From positions 22,515,036 through 22,579,035 of the forward strand of contig JAGTTD010000012.1 in NCBI GenBank assembly GCA_018398585.1: a stretch of 64,000 nucleotides of DNA. Direction: 5' to 3'. Source of the DNA: Simmondsia chinensis. Lineage: Eukaryota; Streptophyta; Magnoliopsida; Caryophyllales; Simmondsiaceae. The stretch's first letter is position 1. Every line of letters starts with the position of its first letter. Below the pieces are notes generated by a model. That model had not been told where the DNA came from and searched no databases. It saw nothing but the letters and a program-made list of their open reading frames with translations. Below are positions 54,601-64,000 of the stretch, piece after piece. The translations under genes were made by a program, and so were the position numbers.

Positions 54601-56560
54601 CCCACACACTATTTGACTCTTACTTTTATAGTCCATCAGAAAGTCCTCCTCTAAGAATCTTGCATTTGAGCCAACAAATACCTTGAGCACCCCTAGGGTA
54701 AACTACAAACATACACACTTTTGTTCTACACTCCAACGTGTCCGGGTTCATTTCAACACATGTGCTAGACATCCCCAAATACGAAGGCATCCCATATTAG
54801 GCTTAAGCCCGGTCCAAAACTCCATATGTGTCTTATGAACCAAATTAAGAACATAAGCTGTTGTTTCCAAGGCATAACCCCAAAAAAGAGATTGGTAAAG
54901 AAGAATGACTGATCATGGGCCTTAATATCTTCAACAATGTCCTATTTCTCCTTTCTGCAATGCTATTCTATTGTGGTGTATTCGGTGCAGAAAGCTGAGA
55001 TCTAATCCTACTTTCAGTAAGGAAATCTAAGAACTCTCCTAAAAGGTACTCACCACCTCAATCTGATCTAAATGTTTGATATGTTTAGCCTTCTAATTCT
55101 GGATTTTAGCCTTAAACGCCTTCAAATTTTTGAGTCATACTTATGTCTCATAAAGTAAACATAGCCATGCCAACACAATCATCAGTAAAGGTGATGAAAT
55201 AATCATACCCTCCTCTTGCCTGAACATTCATTGGTCCGCACATATTTGCATGAACCAGCTCAAGCAAGTCACGAACTCCGCTGCATTTACTCTTAAAGAC
55301 AGACTTAGTAATCTTTCCTTCAGGATTCGCAGACTGACAAGGACTTTAAGTCTAATGACTCAATTAATCCTTCATCCACTAGTCTGTATGATCAAGGCAT
55401 TGGTGCCATTTGAAGGCATTATCAATTTCAGGACTTTTTCTTTTAATAAGTACACTTAGTCTACTAGTGTTAGATTTGAACATGCATTTAATAGAGTTTT
55501 GATCAGGCATCAAAATATCCACAATAGTGCCTTTGCAAATAAATAATTTATTTTGCTTAACAACAAAATCAGCTCCAAAACTAACTGAATACCCATCATC
55601 GACTAAACATGACACAGAAATCAAATTCTTACATAATGCGGGTACATAAAGACAATTCTTTAAAATTAAAACTCTACTTCGAAAGACTAAGCTAATGTCT
55701 CCCACTTCTAAGACTGAAACATGCCTTCCGTCTCCAATGGTTAGGTGCAACTCATCATGTAGCTTCTTGGTCGGCCTGGGTCCCTTGTCCTACTAGTTTC
55801 TTTGCCTTAGCAGGAGCATTAGCTAAGTACTTAGGGAAGTTCCTCTTCCAGTGGCAATCCTTACCATAGAAGAAACACTTTCCTCTTGATGGCTTCTTTT
55901 TCATTGGCTTAGTTGCTACACTAGTAGCTTGTCCTTATTTTTCTTACCATACTTTCCCTTTGATGGTTTCCTGTTGCCAGTCCAGGGTGCTTAGGTTAAC
56001 TGGACTGTCCCTTTAGGCTTCATCATCCCCTCAACCATTTGCAGCTTCTTCATCAACTCAAGCAACAAATAATCCTTTTTATTCATTGTATATTTCGGCC
56101 TGGACTAATAGGACTCTACCAAGGAGCCAAGTATCATGTCCTACTAAGATTGACCATTAATCTTGAGACCAAAGAATTTCATTTCATTTAAATAAGCTAT
56201 CATTTTCAAAACATATTCTTGAACTGGACGTCCTTCTGACATTTTCATGTTGTGCTGCTCTGTCTTGCTCACCAAACATCTTCTTAAGATGTTCTTTCAC
56301 CTCTGTCATTGTCTTCATCTCAAGGATTGATGCTCGAGAAAGTTAGACACAGAAACCAAGATATAACACCTAGTTAGATCATTGGACTTAATCTAGCACT
56401 TCTAACGTTCCTTGAAAACATTGTTGGCATTGTTAGCAGGAAAAGGAGGACAGAGTTCAGTTAACACAAACTTATGACCCTCGTGGATTGGCACAATATA
56501 TAGGTTTATTTTTCAGTTTGGATAATTTGGTCTAGCAAGGAGGTTATCCTTGCAGTCGTC
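54601..56560 (-). pseudogene. Copia-4 gag/protease/integrase pseudogene
   Basis: Gag is readable only in pieces: FVLTELCPPFPANNANNV (about 56468-56415), NILRRCL (near 56280), MKMSEGRPVQEYVLKMIAYL (about 56250-56190), then a zinc knuckle at 55840-55885 reading CFFYGKDCHWKRNF, in which two cysteines are Tyr and Phe. The protease/integrase N-terminus is at 55750-55379 (LTIGDGRHVSVLEVGDISLV, LYVPALCKNLISVSCL, WHQCLDHTD). Integrase core remnants lie between 55340 and 54600 with many stops. Gag once packaged RNA; it is too damaged to do so now. Confidence 0.72.
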
Positions 56561-57032
56561 GTGATTGCACTAAAAACATGTAAATAAACCATACGAGTGA
56601 CGCATCTTACTATGTCCTTATTTCTTTCAAAATTTAGCAATCATAATTAATTAGGTATCCACTACACTAGACAAAATAAAAGCAATGATGATCCAAACTA
56701 TCCACTCGTTATTCCCCATCAAGGAGATCGCAACAAGCCTAGCTCAGTTGAGACCGTTTCTCTATTATTATATTTTCTTGTAAACTCTTTACTAAATCAT
56801 AATAATTCATCATTTTTTCCTTAGTCTCTAAATAGTACAACAAAGCTCCTCAAGGAGGCTAATGTAGTATTTTAGTCAAGTGTAATCCATTACCTGAACA
56901 TCCATAAAAGGTCACGAAATACTTCACATCGGAGTGGCCGCACTCATTTACTTGCACTTCAGTTCATCATAACAGAAGTCTAATCCTGTATTCCGCAGAT
57001 CAACATCCTCCTCAACGAGTTTGTAGACCCAT
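56561..57032. other. Unassigned DNA between Copia-4 and Gypsy-4
   Basis: 470 bp, AT-rich. It does not match the Copia-4 3' LTR region by eye. No gene or RNA recognised. Confidence 0.45.
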
Positions 57033-57407
57033 GTTATGATTGGGGCCTGATTGTAGTGATAAGCTGGGAGTGATGGGGTTGAAGTGCGAACTAGAGACTG
57101 ATCTTGGCAAGAAAGGCTGTTGGTGATCGTTGGCAGTTGTTAGTTTTGCTTAAGTTCTTGGTAGTCTTGTTTTGAGTCAATATTGGCGGCAGTTCTTAGT
57201 TTTAAGGCGGTTGGTAGTTAAGTAGATGAATCTAGATTCATTATTGATTTCTTGATTGTATTGGTATAACTAGTAGGCTATCATGTAAGAATCATTTTAT
57301 GAATGGAATTATCTTGATTTCTTTCACTCATCTCTAATTCTCTCTCTACTTCTCATCTATGTCACTTCTTTTCTCATCTAACTCTCTTCTATCTTAGGTT
57401 ATGAATC
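57033..57407 (+). repeat. Gypsy-4 5' LTR, left part
   Basis: Begins TG after cccatg. Ends at GAATC (57403-57407), the target duplicated by Gypsy-3. The remaining 23 bp of the LTR are at 63142-63164. No partner LTR is in the window to confirm the start. Confidence 0.75.
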
Positions 57408-57782
57408 TGTTATAAATCGCTAAAATTTCATTATAATTTCTGTTTGTAATGTTCGGGTAGTGTCTCAAGTTGAAGTGTATGTGTTCAAATGTTAGTTAAG
57501 GGGTAGTTGACACCAAAATTAGGAAAATGGTCAAACTCCGGTCAATGTCGGTGTGCAGCTGTAGATTTCTGGCGGGAAGCCAGTTAAGGTAGTTAAGTTT
57601 TGATTTCTTGTAATTAGATGACTATAATAATGCTCCTAGCTTGTAATCACATTCATTCAATGAAATACAAACTGAATTTCTTTAGGAATTCTCTCTAATT
57701 TCTCATCCCCTTTCACTTCTCTCCTCACCTAAACTCTTTCTTCTAATAGGTTAGCCTTTCAATACCTAATTGAAAGCTAACA
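57408..57782 (+). repeat. Gypsy-3 5' LTR
   Basis: 375 bp, TG...CA, TSD GAATC to its left. Confidence 0.95.
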
Positions 57783-57784
57783 AG

Positions 57785-57796
57785 TGGTATCAGAGC
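57785..57796 (+). promoter_or_regulatory. Gypsy-3 primer binding site
   Basis: TGGTATCAGAGC, exact initiator-Met complement two bases after the 5' LTR. Confidence 0.93.
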
Positions 57797-57905
57797 TGGT
57801 TTCACAATCAATTAATTGATTGAGGCTGGCAAATTAAAGAAAAACATGATTGAAGATGTAAGAACAAGATCGGGAGCTGGAGGTGGCAATACATAGGCTT
57901 CTGGT

Positions 57906-59324
57906 GTGGATTCAGTAGCTGCGGTTACCGGTTTTGGAGTCAATCCAGCAAGTGATCATCAGTGTGAGTTGAATGACAAGATAGAACAGCTTAATGCTAA
58001 GTTTGATCGGCAACACCTAGAGAATATGCAAAGGAGTGACAATATACAACAAATGTTGAAATTGCTTTTGGATCAGGACTCGAACAAGGATGAACGGCTA
58101 CAACAAATTGAAGAAAAGCTTGAAAAATTACAAGATCAGGTTAACAAACAAAAAGAATCAAGTGTAGATGCGATCTTGAAGCCTGCTAGTCAGATTCTTC
58201 ATCAAACGGTACCCGATCAGCAGCAAGAACAGCTTGACAGGGCCGAGTTTCTGGTGAGGAACCGTGGCAAGTCTCCGGTGGTTCAAGCGACTGCCGTACC
58301 TTCGATTAACATCAGATCAGCAGCCAATCAACCTATGCAACATGAATTTGATGTTGATAACCAGAATCGAGTCTCTGGACAGCCGCATTGTAGACCTGAA
58401 GCCTCTAATTCAGGCCATATCAGCAGGCCACAGAATCCTGTGTTACAACGCAGTGAAGATTATGATGAGCTCGATCATTTGGACAGACCTCCGGATCAAC
58501 AATATCAGCACAGGACAGTGAGTAATGATATGTTATCTAGTGGTAGGAGTGGTAATCATAGGCAACCTAGAGTTGAAATTGATCCTTTTGATGGCAAGTT
58601 ACCGGAATCGTGGCTTAGAAGGTGTGATCGGTACTTCATCTATTATAACATACCTGAGGATGAAAAACTCCAATTAGCTGCTGTACATCTTCATGGCGAT
58701 CATGAGGTGTGGTACTATAGTTTGTTGAAGAGCAAACTGAATTTGTCTTGGGGCCAATTCGTAGAAGAAATGTGTGAACGTTATGGAGAAGGGGAATCAA
58801 CAGATGTCGTGGATAATTTTAACAAATTATCTCAAACAACAACCGTGAGTGAGTATATGCTTAGGTTTGAGAACCTAAGAGCCAATTTGTTTTCCGTGTT
58901 GACTATAGCTCCCGAGGATGTCGAGTCATATTACGTGTCTTGCTTTATAAGTGGATTAAAGCCTAGGATCAAGAACATGGTGAAAGCCATTGGTCCTAAG
59001 ACCTTGTCAAGTGCCTATAACAAGGCAAAATTAATCGAAGCCACACATGTCCCACTGCATGACAGATTCAAGCAGCAAAGCAGCAAGTTCAGATCACAAC
59101 AGAGACCGAATGCTGGTACAGGTGCTGATTCTGGTGCAAGGTTCAAGCGTGCTGTAGATAGAGGTTCGGTGAGGCTTTGCTATCGTTGTAACCAACCATA
59201 TCAACCAGGTCACAGGTGCAAGTCACAGGCTATAATGTGTGCAAAGAGGACCCGTGTTGAGGCTGAATCAGGCAGTGAACTGCAGAAAGCGACAGTTTGG
59301 ATGATTTTTCACAAGAGGAAATGA
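57906..59324 (+). pseudogene. Gypsy-3 gag
   Basis: 472-residue open frame from MDSVAAVTGFGVNP. An upstream ATG near 57846 (MIEDVRTRSGAGGG) is probably the original start, cut by a stop at about 57894-57896. A coiled-coil-like region (NKDERLQQIEEKLEKLQDQ) is followed by the capsid domain (IDPFDGKLPESWLRRCDRYF, WGQFVEEMCERYGEG, FENLRANLFSVL, FISGLKPRIKN) and an intact CCHC knuckle (CYRCNQPYQPGHRC). Near 59290 a one-base frameshift ends the frame (VWMIFHKRK), where the Gypsy-2 protein continues into the protease. Gag would assemble the particle shell. Confidence 0.9.
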
Positions 59325-62300
59325 GTGAAGAGGAAGTAGAGATATCGATGAAGGCTTTAACTGGTAGTGGAGCCCATAACACTATCAAGATTAGGGGGAA
59401 GGCTGGAAAACATTCCATCATTATCCTCATCGACAGTGGGAGTACACATAGTTTCATCGATCCCAGCTGAGTAAGAAGGTAAAGCATGAAGCGGTAAAAA
59501 CTCATCCCTTACAAGTCATGGTAGCTGATGGCAACTCTCTAACCATTCATAATAAGTGCATAGCCTTCCCATGGTCTATGCAAGAGCACTAATTCACTTT
59601 CGATTTCCGAGTTCTTCCTTTTGGCGGTTGTGATATGGTGTTAGGGGTGGATTGGATGAGGACTTTCAACCCGGTTATATTAGACTTTGATAAGATGACC
59701 GTGGCATTTGAGGTTCATGGCGCTAAAGTATCCTTGGAGGGCATGTCAGAGGAATCTCAACTCAAGATAATCGATGGCAAATGTGTGCATGATGGGATCA
59801 CGAAGAAAGCAATTCAATGGATCGGCCATTTGTTTATGTTAGCTACGGGTGAGCAGCAGCAGGTACTACAACCAGAGGTGCAGTTCTTGGTGGGTGAATT
59901 TGGTGACATCTTTGAACCACCGAAGAGTCTTCCTCCTCCGAGGAGTGTGGACCATGCCATTCCTTTACGTGCAAACGCTGATCCGGTGAAGATTAGGCCT
60001 TATCGTTATGCACACGGCCAAAAATCAGAAATAGAAAGGCAAGTGGAGGAACTTCTTAGCATGAACTTCATTCGACCAAGCCATAGTCCTTTCGCTTCAC
60101 CCCTGATCCTTGTGAAGAAGAAGGATGGCTCGACAAGAATGTGTATTGATTACCGTCGGTTAAATGCTCTCACGGTGAAGGATAAATTTCCCATCCCGAT
60201 CATAGACGATTTTCTTGATGAATTACATGGGACGTGCTTCTTTTCAAAGCTGGATTTGAGGCAAGGATACCATCAAATTCGAGTCCTTGAGCCAGATATT
60301 TACTTACAAGACCGCTTTCCAAACTCACCATGGTCATTTCGAGTTCGTTGTAATGCCTTTCGGTTTGACCAATGCTCCGGCCACGTTTCAAGCAGCCATG
60401 AATGATGTTTTCAAACCTTTTCTGAGGAATTCGGTGCTCGTTTTCTTTGATGACATACTGATTTATAGCTCGACGTACGAAGCTCATCTTATTCACCTTC
60501 GACAAGTGTTTGATTTGATGCAACGACACAAGTTTTTTGCCAAGTTGTCAAAGTGTTCGTTTGCTCAAGATAAACTTGAATATTTGGGTCATATCATCTC
60601 TCGTGAGGGGGTGTCTACTGATCCGAACAAGATCCGTGCAATGCAAGAGTGGGAAATTTCGCTAAACTTGAAGAAATTGAGGGGATTCTTGGGGTTGACG
60701 GGCTATTATAGAAAATTCATAAAGGGCTATGGTTCTATTGCCAAACCTTTGACCGAAATCTTGAAGAAGGATGCTTTCACATGGAACGAGAGAGCTCAAG
60801 CAGCGTTTGAAGCCCTTAAAGCCGCAATGTGTGCTGCCCTGGTTTTGGCAATGCCGGGTTTTACCGAAAGCTTTATTTTGGAGACCGATGCAAGTGAAAC
60901 TGGTATAGGGGCTGTTCTTTCCCAAAAAGGAAGGCCGATTGCTTAATTAAGCCAAGCTCTTAGCCCTAAACATCAAGCAATGTCGACATATGAGAAGGAA
61001 TATCTTGCCATCTTTTTAGCCGTGGAAAAATGGAGACAATACTTGGAGGGTCATAAATTCATCATTCGGACTGATCACCAAAGCCTCAAGTATCTCCTTG
61101 AACAAAAGATCATGACGAGAATTCAAAAGAAAGGCCTCATGAAAATGTTAGGCCTTGATTACGACATTGAATATAGAAGTGGTAAGGAGAACACCGCAGC
61201 CAATGCTCTGCCAAGGCAGTTTGAGGATGGAAATCAGGCCACCTGTGCTGCTGTAACCATGGCAATACCTTCTTGGGTGCAAGAGCTACACAAGTCCTAT
61301 GAGAATGACCCATTTGCTCGGGAAAAAGTGGTCATTGCAGCTCTCACAGGCGATGTGAAGCTCGGGTCTGCAGACAGTGAGGTATCTGTGCAGCAGGGAC
61401 TGATCCAGGCGAAGGGACTGTTATATGTTGGTTCGGCCACTGATTTGAGAGAAATGGTCATCCAAGCTTCACATGATGCTGCTTGGGGTGGACATGAGGG
61501 TGTGGAAGGCACCTATCAACGAATCAAAGCATATTTTACATGGCCGAGTATGAAGAAAGATATGAGTGAATACGTGAAGTCGTGTGAAGTATGCCAACAA
61601 ACGAAGTTGGGAGATCCTTGTTACAAAGGACTTCTTCAACCTCTTGCCATTCCGGAGGGAGCTTGGGTTCATATTAGCATGGATTTCATCGAGGGACTTC
61701 CGAAGTCCGAAGGCAAGGAGGTCATATGGGTCGTGGTGGATTGTTTCACCAAGTACAGTCATTTCATTGCTCTTGCTCGACCCATCATCGCTGAAAAGTT
61801 GGCAGGGATCTTCCTTGACAATATTTAAAAATTGGACGGATTGCCTCAATCCATTGTGTCCGATCGAGATAAGATTTTCACAAGCACGTTTTGGAGAGAG
61901 TTGTTTAAGTTGATGGGCACCACATTGGCACTCAATTCTTCATATCATCCTCAGACGGATGGCCAAACCGAACTAGTCAACCAATGTGTAGAACATTATT
62001 TGTGGAGTATGGTCTTTTTGAAGCCCAAGGAGTGGAACCATTGGCTGTCCTTAGCCGAATTTTGGTTCAATACACACTTCCATACATCCATTGGCACTTC
62101 TCCATTCCAAGCTTTGTATGGCTACTCTCCACCTTCTCCTATATTGCTTCAACAACCGAAGAGCACAGGGACTGCAGTTGCCGATTTTATGCAGCAGAGG
62201 AGGCTTATGTTGCAAGAGCCTAAAGACAATCTTCATCAAGCTCGGGCTCGGATGAAGTATTATGCTGATAAAAAAGGGGTAGACAAAAGTTATGACGTCG

Positions 62301-62713
62301 GTGACATGGTCTACCTAAAATTACAACCGTATAGACAGTCCTCCGTGGCTGTCAGGCATAATATCAAGCTAAGTGCCCGATACTTTGGCCCGTATAAAAT
62401 TTTGGAGACAATTGGCAATGTTGCTTATAAGCTCGACTTACCATCACACTCGTACATTCACCCCGTGCTTCACGTGTCCCTACTCAAAAAGCAGGTCAAG
62501 AGAGGAGTCGCAGCAGCTCGGGACCATCCTACAGCAGAGGTGAACAGCATTCTCAGGTTGCAGCCCGAGACAGTTAGAGCTCGGAGGACTATGCAGCAGG
62601 ATAGCGGAGCGGTGCAGGAGGTATTGGTCACTTGGTGCAACTTGGACAAGAATTTGATGACTTGGGAAAATTGCAATTTCTTGCGGAGTCAATTTCCGAG
62701 CTTCACTTCTTGA
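59325..62713 (+). pseudogene. Gypsy-3 protease/RT/RNase H/integrase/chromodomain pol
   Basis: In order: protease with LIDSGSTHSFID (about 59428-59462), a shift and a stop just after it; GGCDMVLGVDWM (59626-59660); RT start 59635-60300; a 4-bp duplication at about 60300 shifts the frame; RT continues 60287-60946 with [19 protein letters not shown] and intact [10 protein letters not shown] (60439-60468); stop TAA at 60944-60946; RNase H and integrase 60980-61828 (IRTDHQSLKYLLEQ, GHEGVEGTYQRIKAYF, CEVCQQTK, SMDFIEGLPKSEG); stop TAA at 61826-61828; then 61832-62713 with HYPQTDGQTE-type motifs, KLSARYFGPYKI and a chromodomain-like end (WENCNFLRSQFPSF). Few lesions, but enough to block activity. 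Confidence 0.92.
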
Positions 62714-62742
62714 GGACAAGAAGTTTCTCAAGAGGGAGGAAA

Positions 62743-63136
62743 TGTTATAAATTGCTAAAATTTCATTGTAATTTCTATTTGTAATGTTCGGGTAGTGTCT
62801 CAAGTTGAAGTGTATGTGTTCAAATGTTAGTTAAGGGGTAGTTGACGCCAAAATTAGGAAAATGGTCAAACTCGGGTCAATGTCGGTGTGCAGCTGCAGA
62901 TTTCTGGCGGGAAGCCGGTTAAGGTAGTTAAGTTTTGATTTCTTGTAATTAGATGACTATAATAATGCTCCTAGCTTGTAATCACATTCATTCAATGAAA
63001 TACAAACTGAATTTCTTTTGGAATTCTCTCTAATTTCTCATCCCTTTCTCTATTTCTAATCCCCTTTCACTTCTCTCCTGACCTCAACTCTTTCTTCTAC
63101 TAGGTTAGCCTTTCAATACCTAATTGAAAGCTAACA
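62743..63136 (+). repeat. Gypsy-3 3' LTR
   Basis: 394 bp. Carries an extra ~19 bp of CT-rich sequence near 63040-63065 compared with the 5' LTR. A polypurine tract (agagggaggaaa, 62731-62742) abuts it. Confidence 0.95.
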
Positions 63137-63166
63137 GAATCATGATTGATCTTAATTCATAACAAT

Positions 63167-63178
63167 TGGTATCAAAGC
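63167..63178 (+). promoter_or_regulatory. Gypsy-4 primer binding site
   Basis: TGGTATCAAAGC, one base off the initiator-Met complement, two bases after the LTR end at 63164. Confidence 0.82.
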
Positions 63179-63234
63179 TTGAATTGCTTCCGAATTTAAG
63201 ACTTGAAAAGGTGCTGCAATAACATCAGATCACA

Positions 63235-64000
63235 ATGGTGACAATAAGGGCTAGCACAGCTACTAATAACAATGTAGCTTCAAATGTAGCTACTTATGCA
63301 GATGTTGTTAATGAAAATGAGGCTGGTACTGCTATAAGAAATCGACATGATGAGCAGTTCAATCGGACAAATCAGCAGATGGAGAACCTGATTGCTATGT
63401 TCCAGCAGAGTCAGGTGAACATCAATCACAAATTTGAATGAAAATCGCAACAATCTGAGAGGAAGTCACAAAAAATTGAAGGAATTGAGGACCAAATTCA
63501 TCAGCAACAACAATCTCCTAGTGCAGGATTGCTCCCTCCTGCTAGTCAACTTGAAAGGCTTCGCAATTTAGCTCCAACACATGTTTCACTGCCTGCTTCT
63601 TCAAATAATGGCATGAACTTGGCTAATTCCAGGGGATATAGTAACAGACAGTCTCGAATTGAACTAGAAACATTTGATGGAACAATGCCTCATTATGGAT
63701 CAGGAAATGTGAGAGGTACTTTCGATTTTACAACATTCTTGAGTCAAAGAAGCTAGAAATAGCAGCAGTATATCTGAAAGGAGAAATGGAGGCGTGGTAC
63801 TATAGCCTTGTTCGAGTTAAACCTTTGATAACATGTCTAGAATTTGAGAAGGAGTTGTGCGAAAGATATGGAGATGAAGATATTAGTGATGTGGTGGAAA
63901 ACTTTAACAAGTTCGTGCAAACAACTTAAGTGAAAGAGTACATGTCAAGGTTTGAGAACCTTAGGGCCAAGATGTTGGCAGTTTATCCGGATGCTACTGA
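63235..64000 (+). pseudogene. Gypsy-4 gag, partial
   Basis: Starts MVTIRASTATNNNVASNVAT at 63235, about 60 bp after the primer site. A TGA at 63439-63441 follows INHKFE, after which the same frame continues with KSQQSERKSQKIEGIEDQIH, a glutamine-rich stretch and IELETFDGTMP (to about 63690). A frameshift near 63700 leads to LEIAAVYLKGEMEAWYYSLV (63751-63810), ELCERYGDEDISDVV and FENLRAKMLAVYPD at the window end. These are the capsid motifs seen in Gypsy-1 to -3. Gag would package the RNA; this copy is broken at least three times. Confidence 0.82.

Larger units (their letters stand above)
52200..56560 (-). mobile_element. Copia-4: degenerate Ty1/Copia element
   Basis: Remnant on the - strand in the order gag (56300-55790), protease/integrase (55750-54600), RT (54590-53700), RNase H (53600-52830). 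The 3' LTR probably ends at 52815 on the + strand (ccagctctaaca, i.e. TGTTAGAGCTGG on the - strand). Its other edge (about 52200) and the 5' LTR were not found. Many stops and shifts. Confidence 0.75.
57408..63136 (+). mobile_element. Gypsy-3: Ty3/Gypsy LTR retrotransposon nested in the Gypsy-4 LTR
   Basis: A 5.7 kb element with LTRs 57408-57782 and 62743-63136 and TSD GAATC at 57403-57407 and 63137-63141. Order on the + strand: gag, protease, RT, RNase H, integrase, chromodomain-like tail. LTRs differ by about 11 substitutions plus a 19-bp insertion in the right copy, so it is the youngest datable LTR element here. Its proteins match Gypsy-2 throughout, and the two LTRs begin alike (TGTTATRAATCG), so they are one lineage. 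Confidence 0.96.
57033..64000 (+). mobile_element. Gypsy-4: Ty3/Gypsy element, LTR split by Gypsy-3, cut by the window edge
   Basis: The 5' LTR starts TGTTATGATTGGGG at 57033, runs to 57407, is interrupted by Gypsy-3 with its TSD, and resumes at 63142 to end ...TTCATAACA at 63164. A primer site TGGTATCAAAGC (63167-63178) and gag follow. The pol region and 3' LTR lie beyond the window. Gag and LTR end resemble Gypsy-1, so these two are related. Confidence 0.85.

Noticed and set aside
1..64000. A CRISPR array or bacterial operon
   Set aside because: No regularly spaced identical repeats with unique spacers and no prokaryotic genes; the repeat arrays seen are CACTA subterminal repeats.

Overview
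This is a 64 kb stretch of flowering-plant nuclear DNA made almost entirely of transposable elements. I see no host protein-coding gene. The lineage evidence is the content: plant Ty3/Gypsy and Ty1/Copia elements primed from initiator-Met tRNA, En/Spm-type CACTA elements with TNP2 and Transposase_24 genes, an Ac-like hAT with a BED finger, plant-type LINE tails, and a SINE with the 3' body common in angiosperm SINEs. Base composition is AT-rich. Nothing in the sequence fixes the species.

Layout, left to right. 1-3408: old unassigned DNA holding a LINE tail (1405-1740) and a G run. 3409-8715: Gypsy-1 (- strand; target-site duplication, TSD, AAGAA), with dead protease and RT motifs. About 9030-9520: LINE fragment. 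10049-25691: CACTA-1 (+ strand; 3-bp TSD CTA at both ends). It holds a C-terminal TNP2 remnant, a broken Transposase_24 gene, a 5S-rRNA-headed SINE with a 16-bp TSD, a possible tRNA-headed SINE, a nested Copia-1 (15872-20843, TSD CTTTA) and a nested hAT (22535-25533, TSD ATTGYGGG). 25905-27385: a 1.47 kb TRIM-like element (TSD GATTG). 27568-33978: Copia-2 (- strand; TSD ATAAT), with a LINE in its gag. 33979-36100 and 41871-43190: AT-rich DNA with a hairpin and a MITE-like inverted pair. 36096-41875: Gypsy-2 (- strand; TSD ATTAA). 44275-47405: CACTA-2 genes (N-terminal TNP2 joined to Transposase_24). 47979 to about 52020: Copia-3 (- strand, 5'-truncated). About 52200-56560: Copia-4 (- strand, decayed). 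57033-64000: Gypsy-4 (+ strand), whose 5' LTR is split by Gypsy-3 (57408-63136, TSD GAATC); its gag runs off the window.

The genes do not form a cellular pathway. Each set is the gag-protease-integrase-RT-RNase H kit or the transposase kit of one mobile element, and nearly all are broken by stops, frameshifts, nested insertions or lost catalytic residues. Nesting gives a relative history: CACTA-1 before Copia-1 and the hAT, Copia-2 before its LINE, Gypsy-4 before Gypsy-3. The LTR pair of Gypsy-3 differs by about 11 substitutions in 375 bp and that of Gypsy-2 by about 19 in 400 bp (counted by eye), so Gypsy-3 is the younger.

The most unusual object is the SINE at 13135-13370: a near full-length 5S rRNA head with recognisable Pol III internal control elements, joined to a plant SINE 3' body and flanked by a 16-bp TSD. 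Four long G homopolymers, all on the + strand whatever the orientation of the host element, look like a sequencing or assembly artefact.
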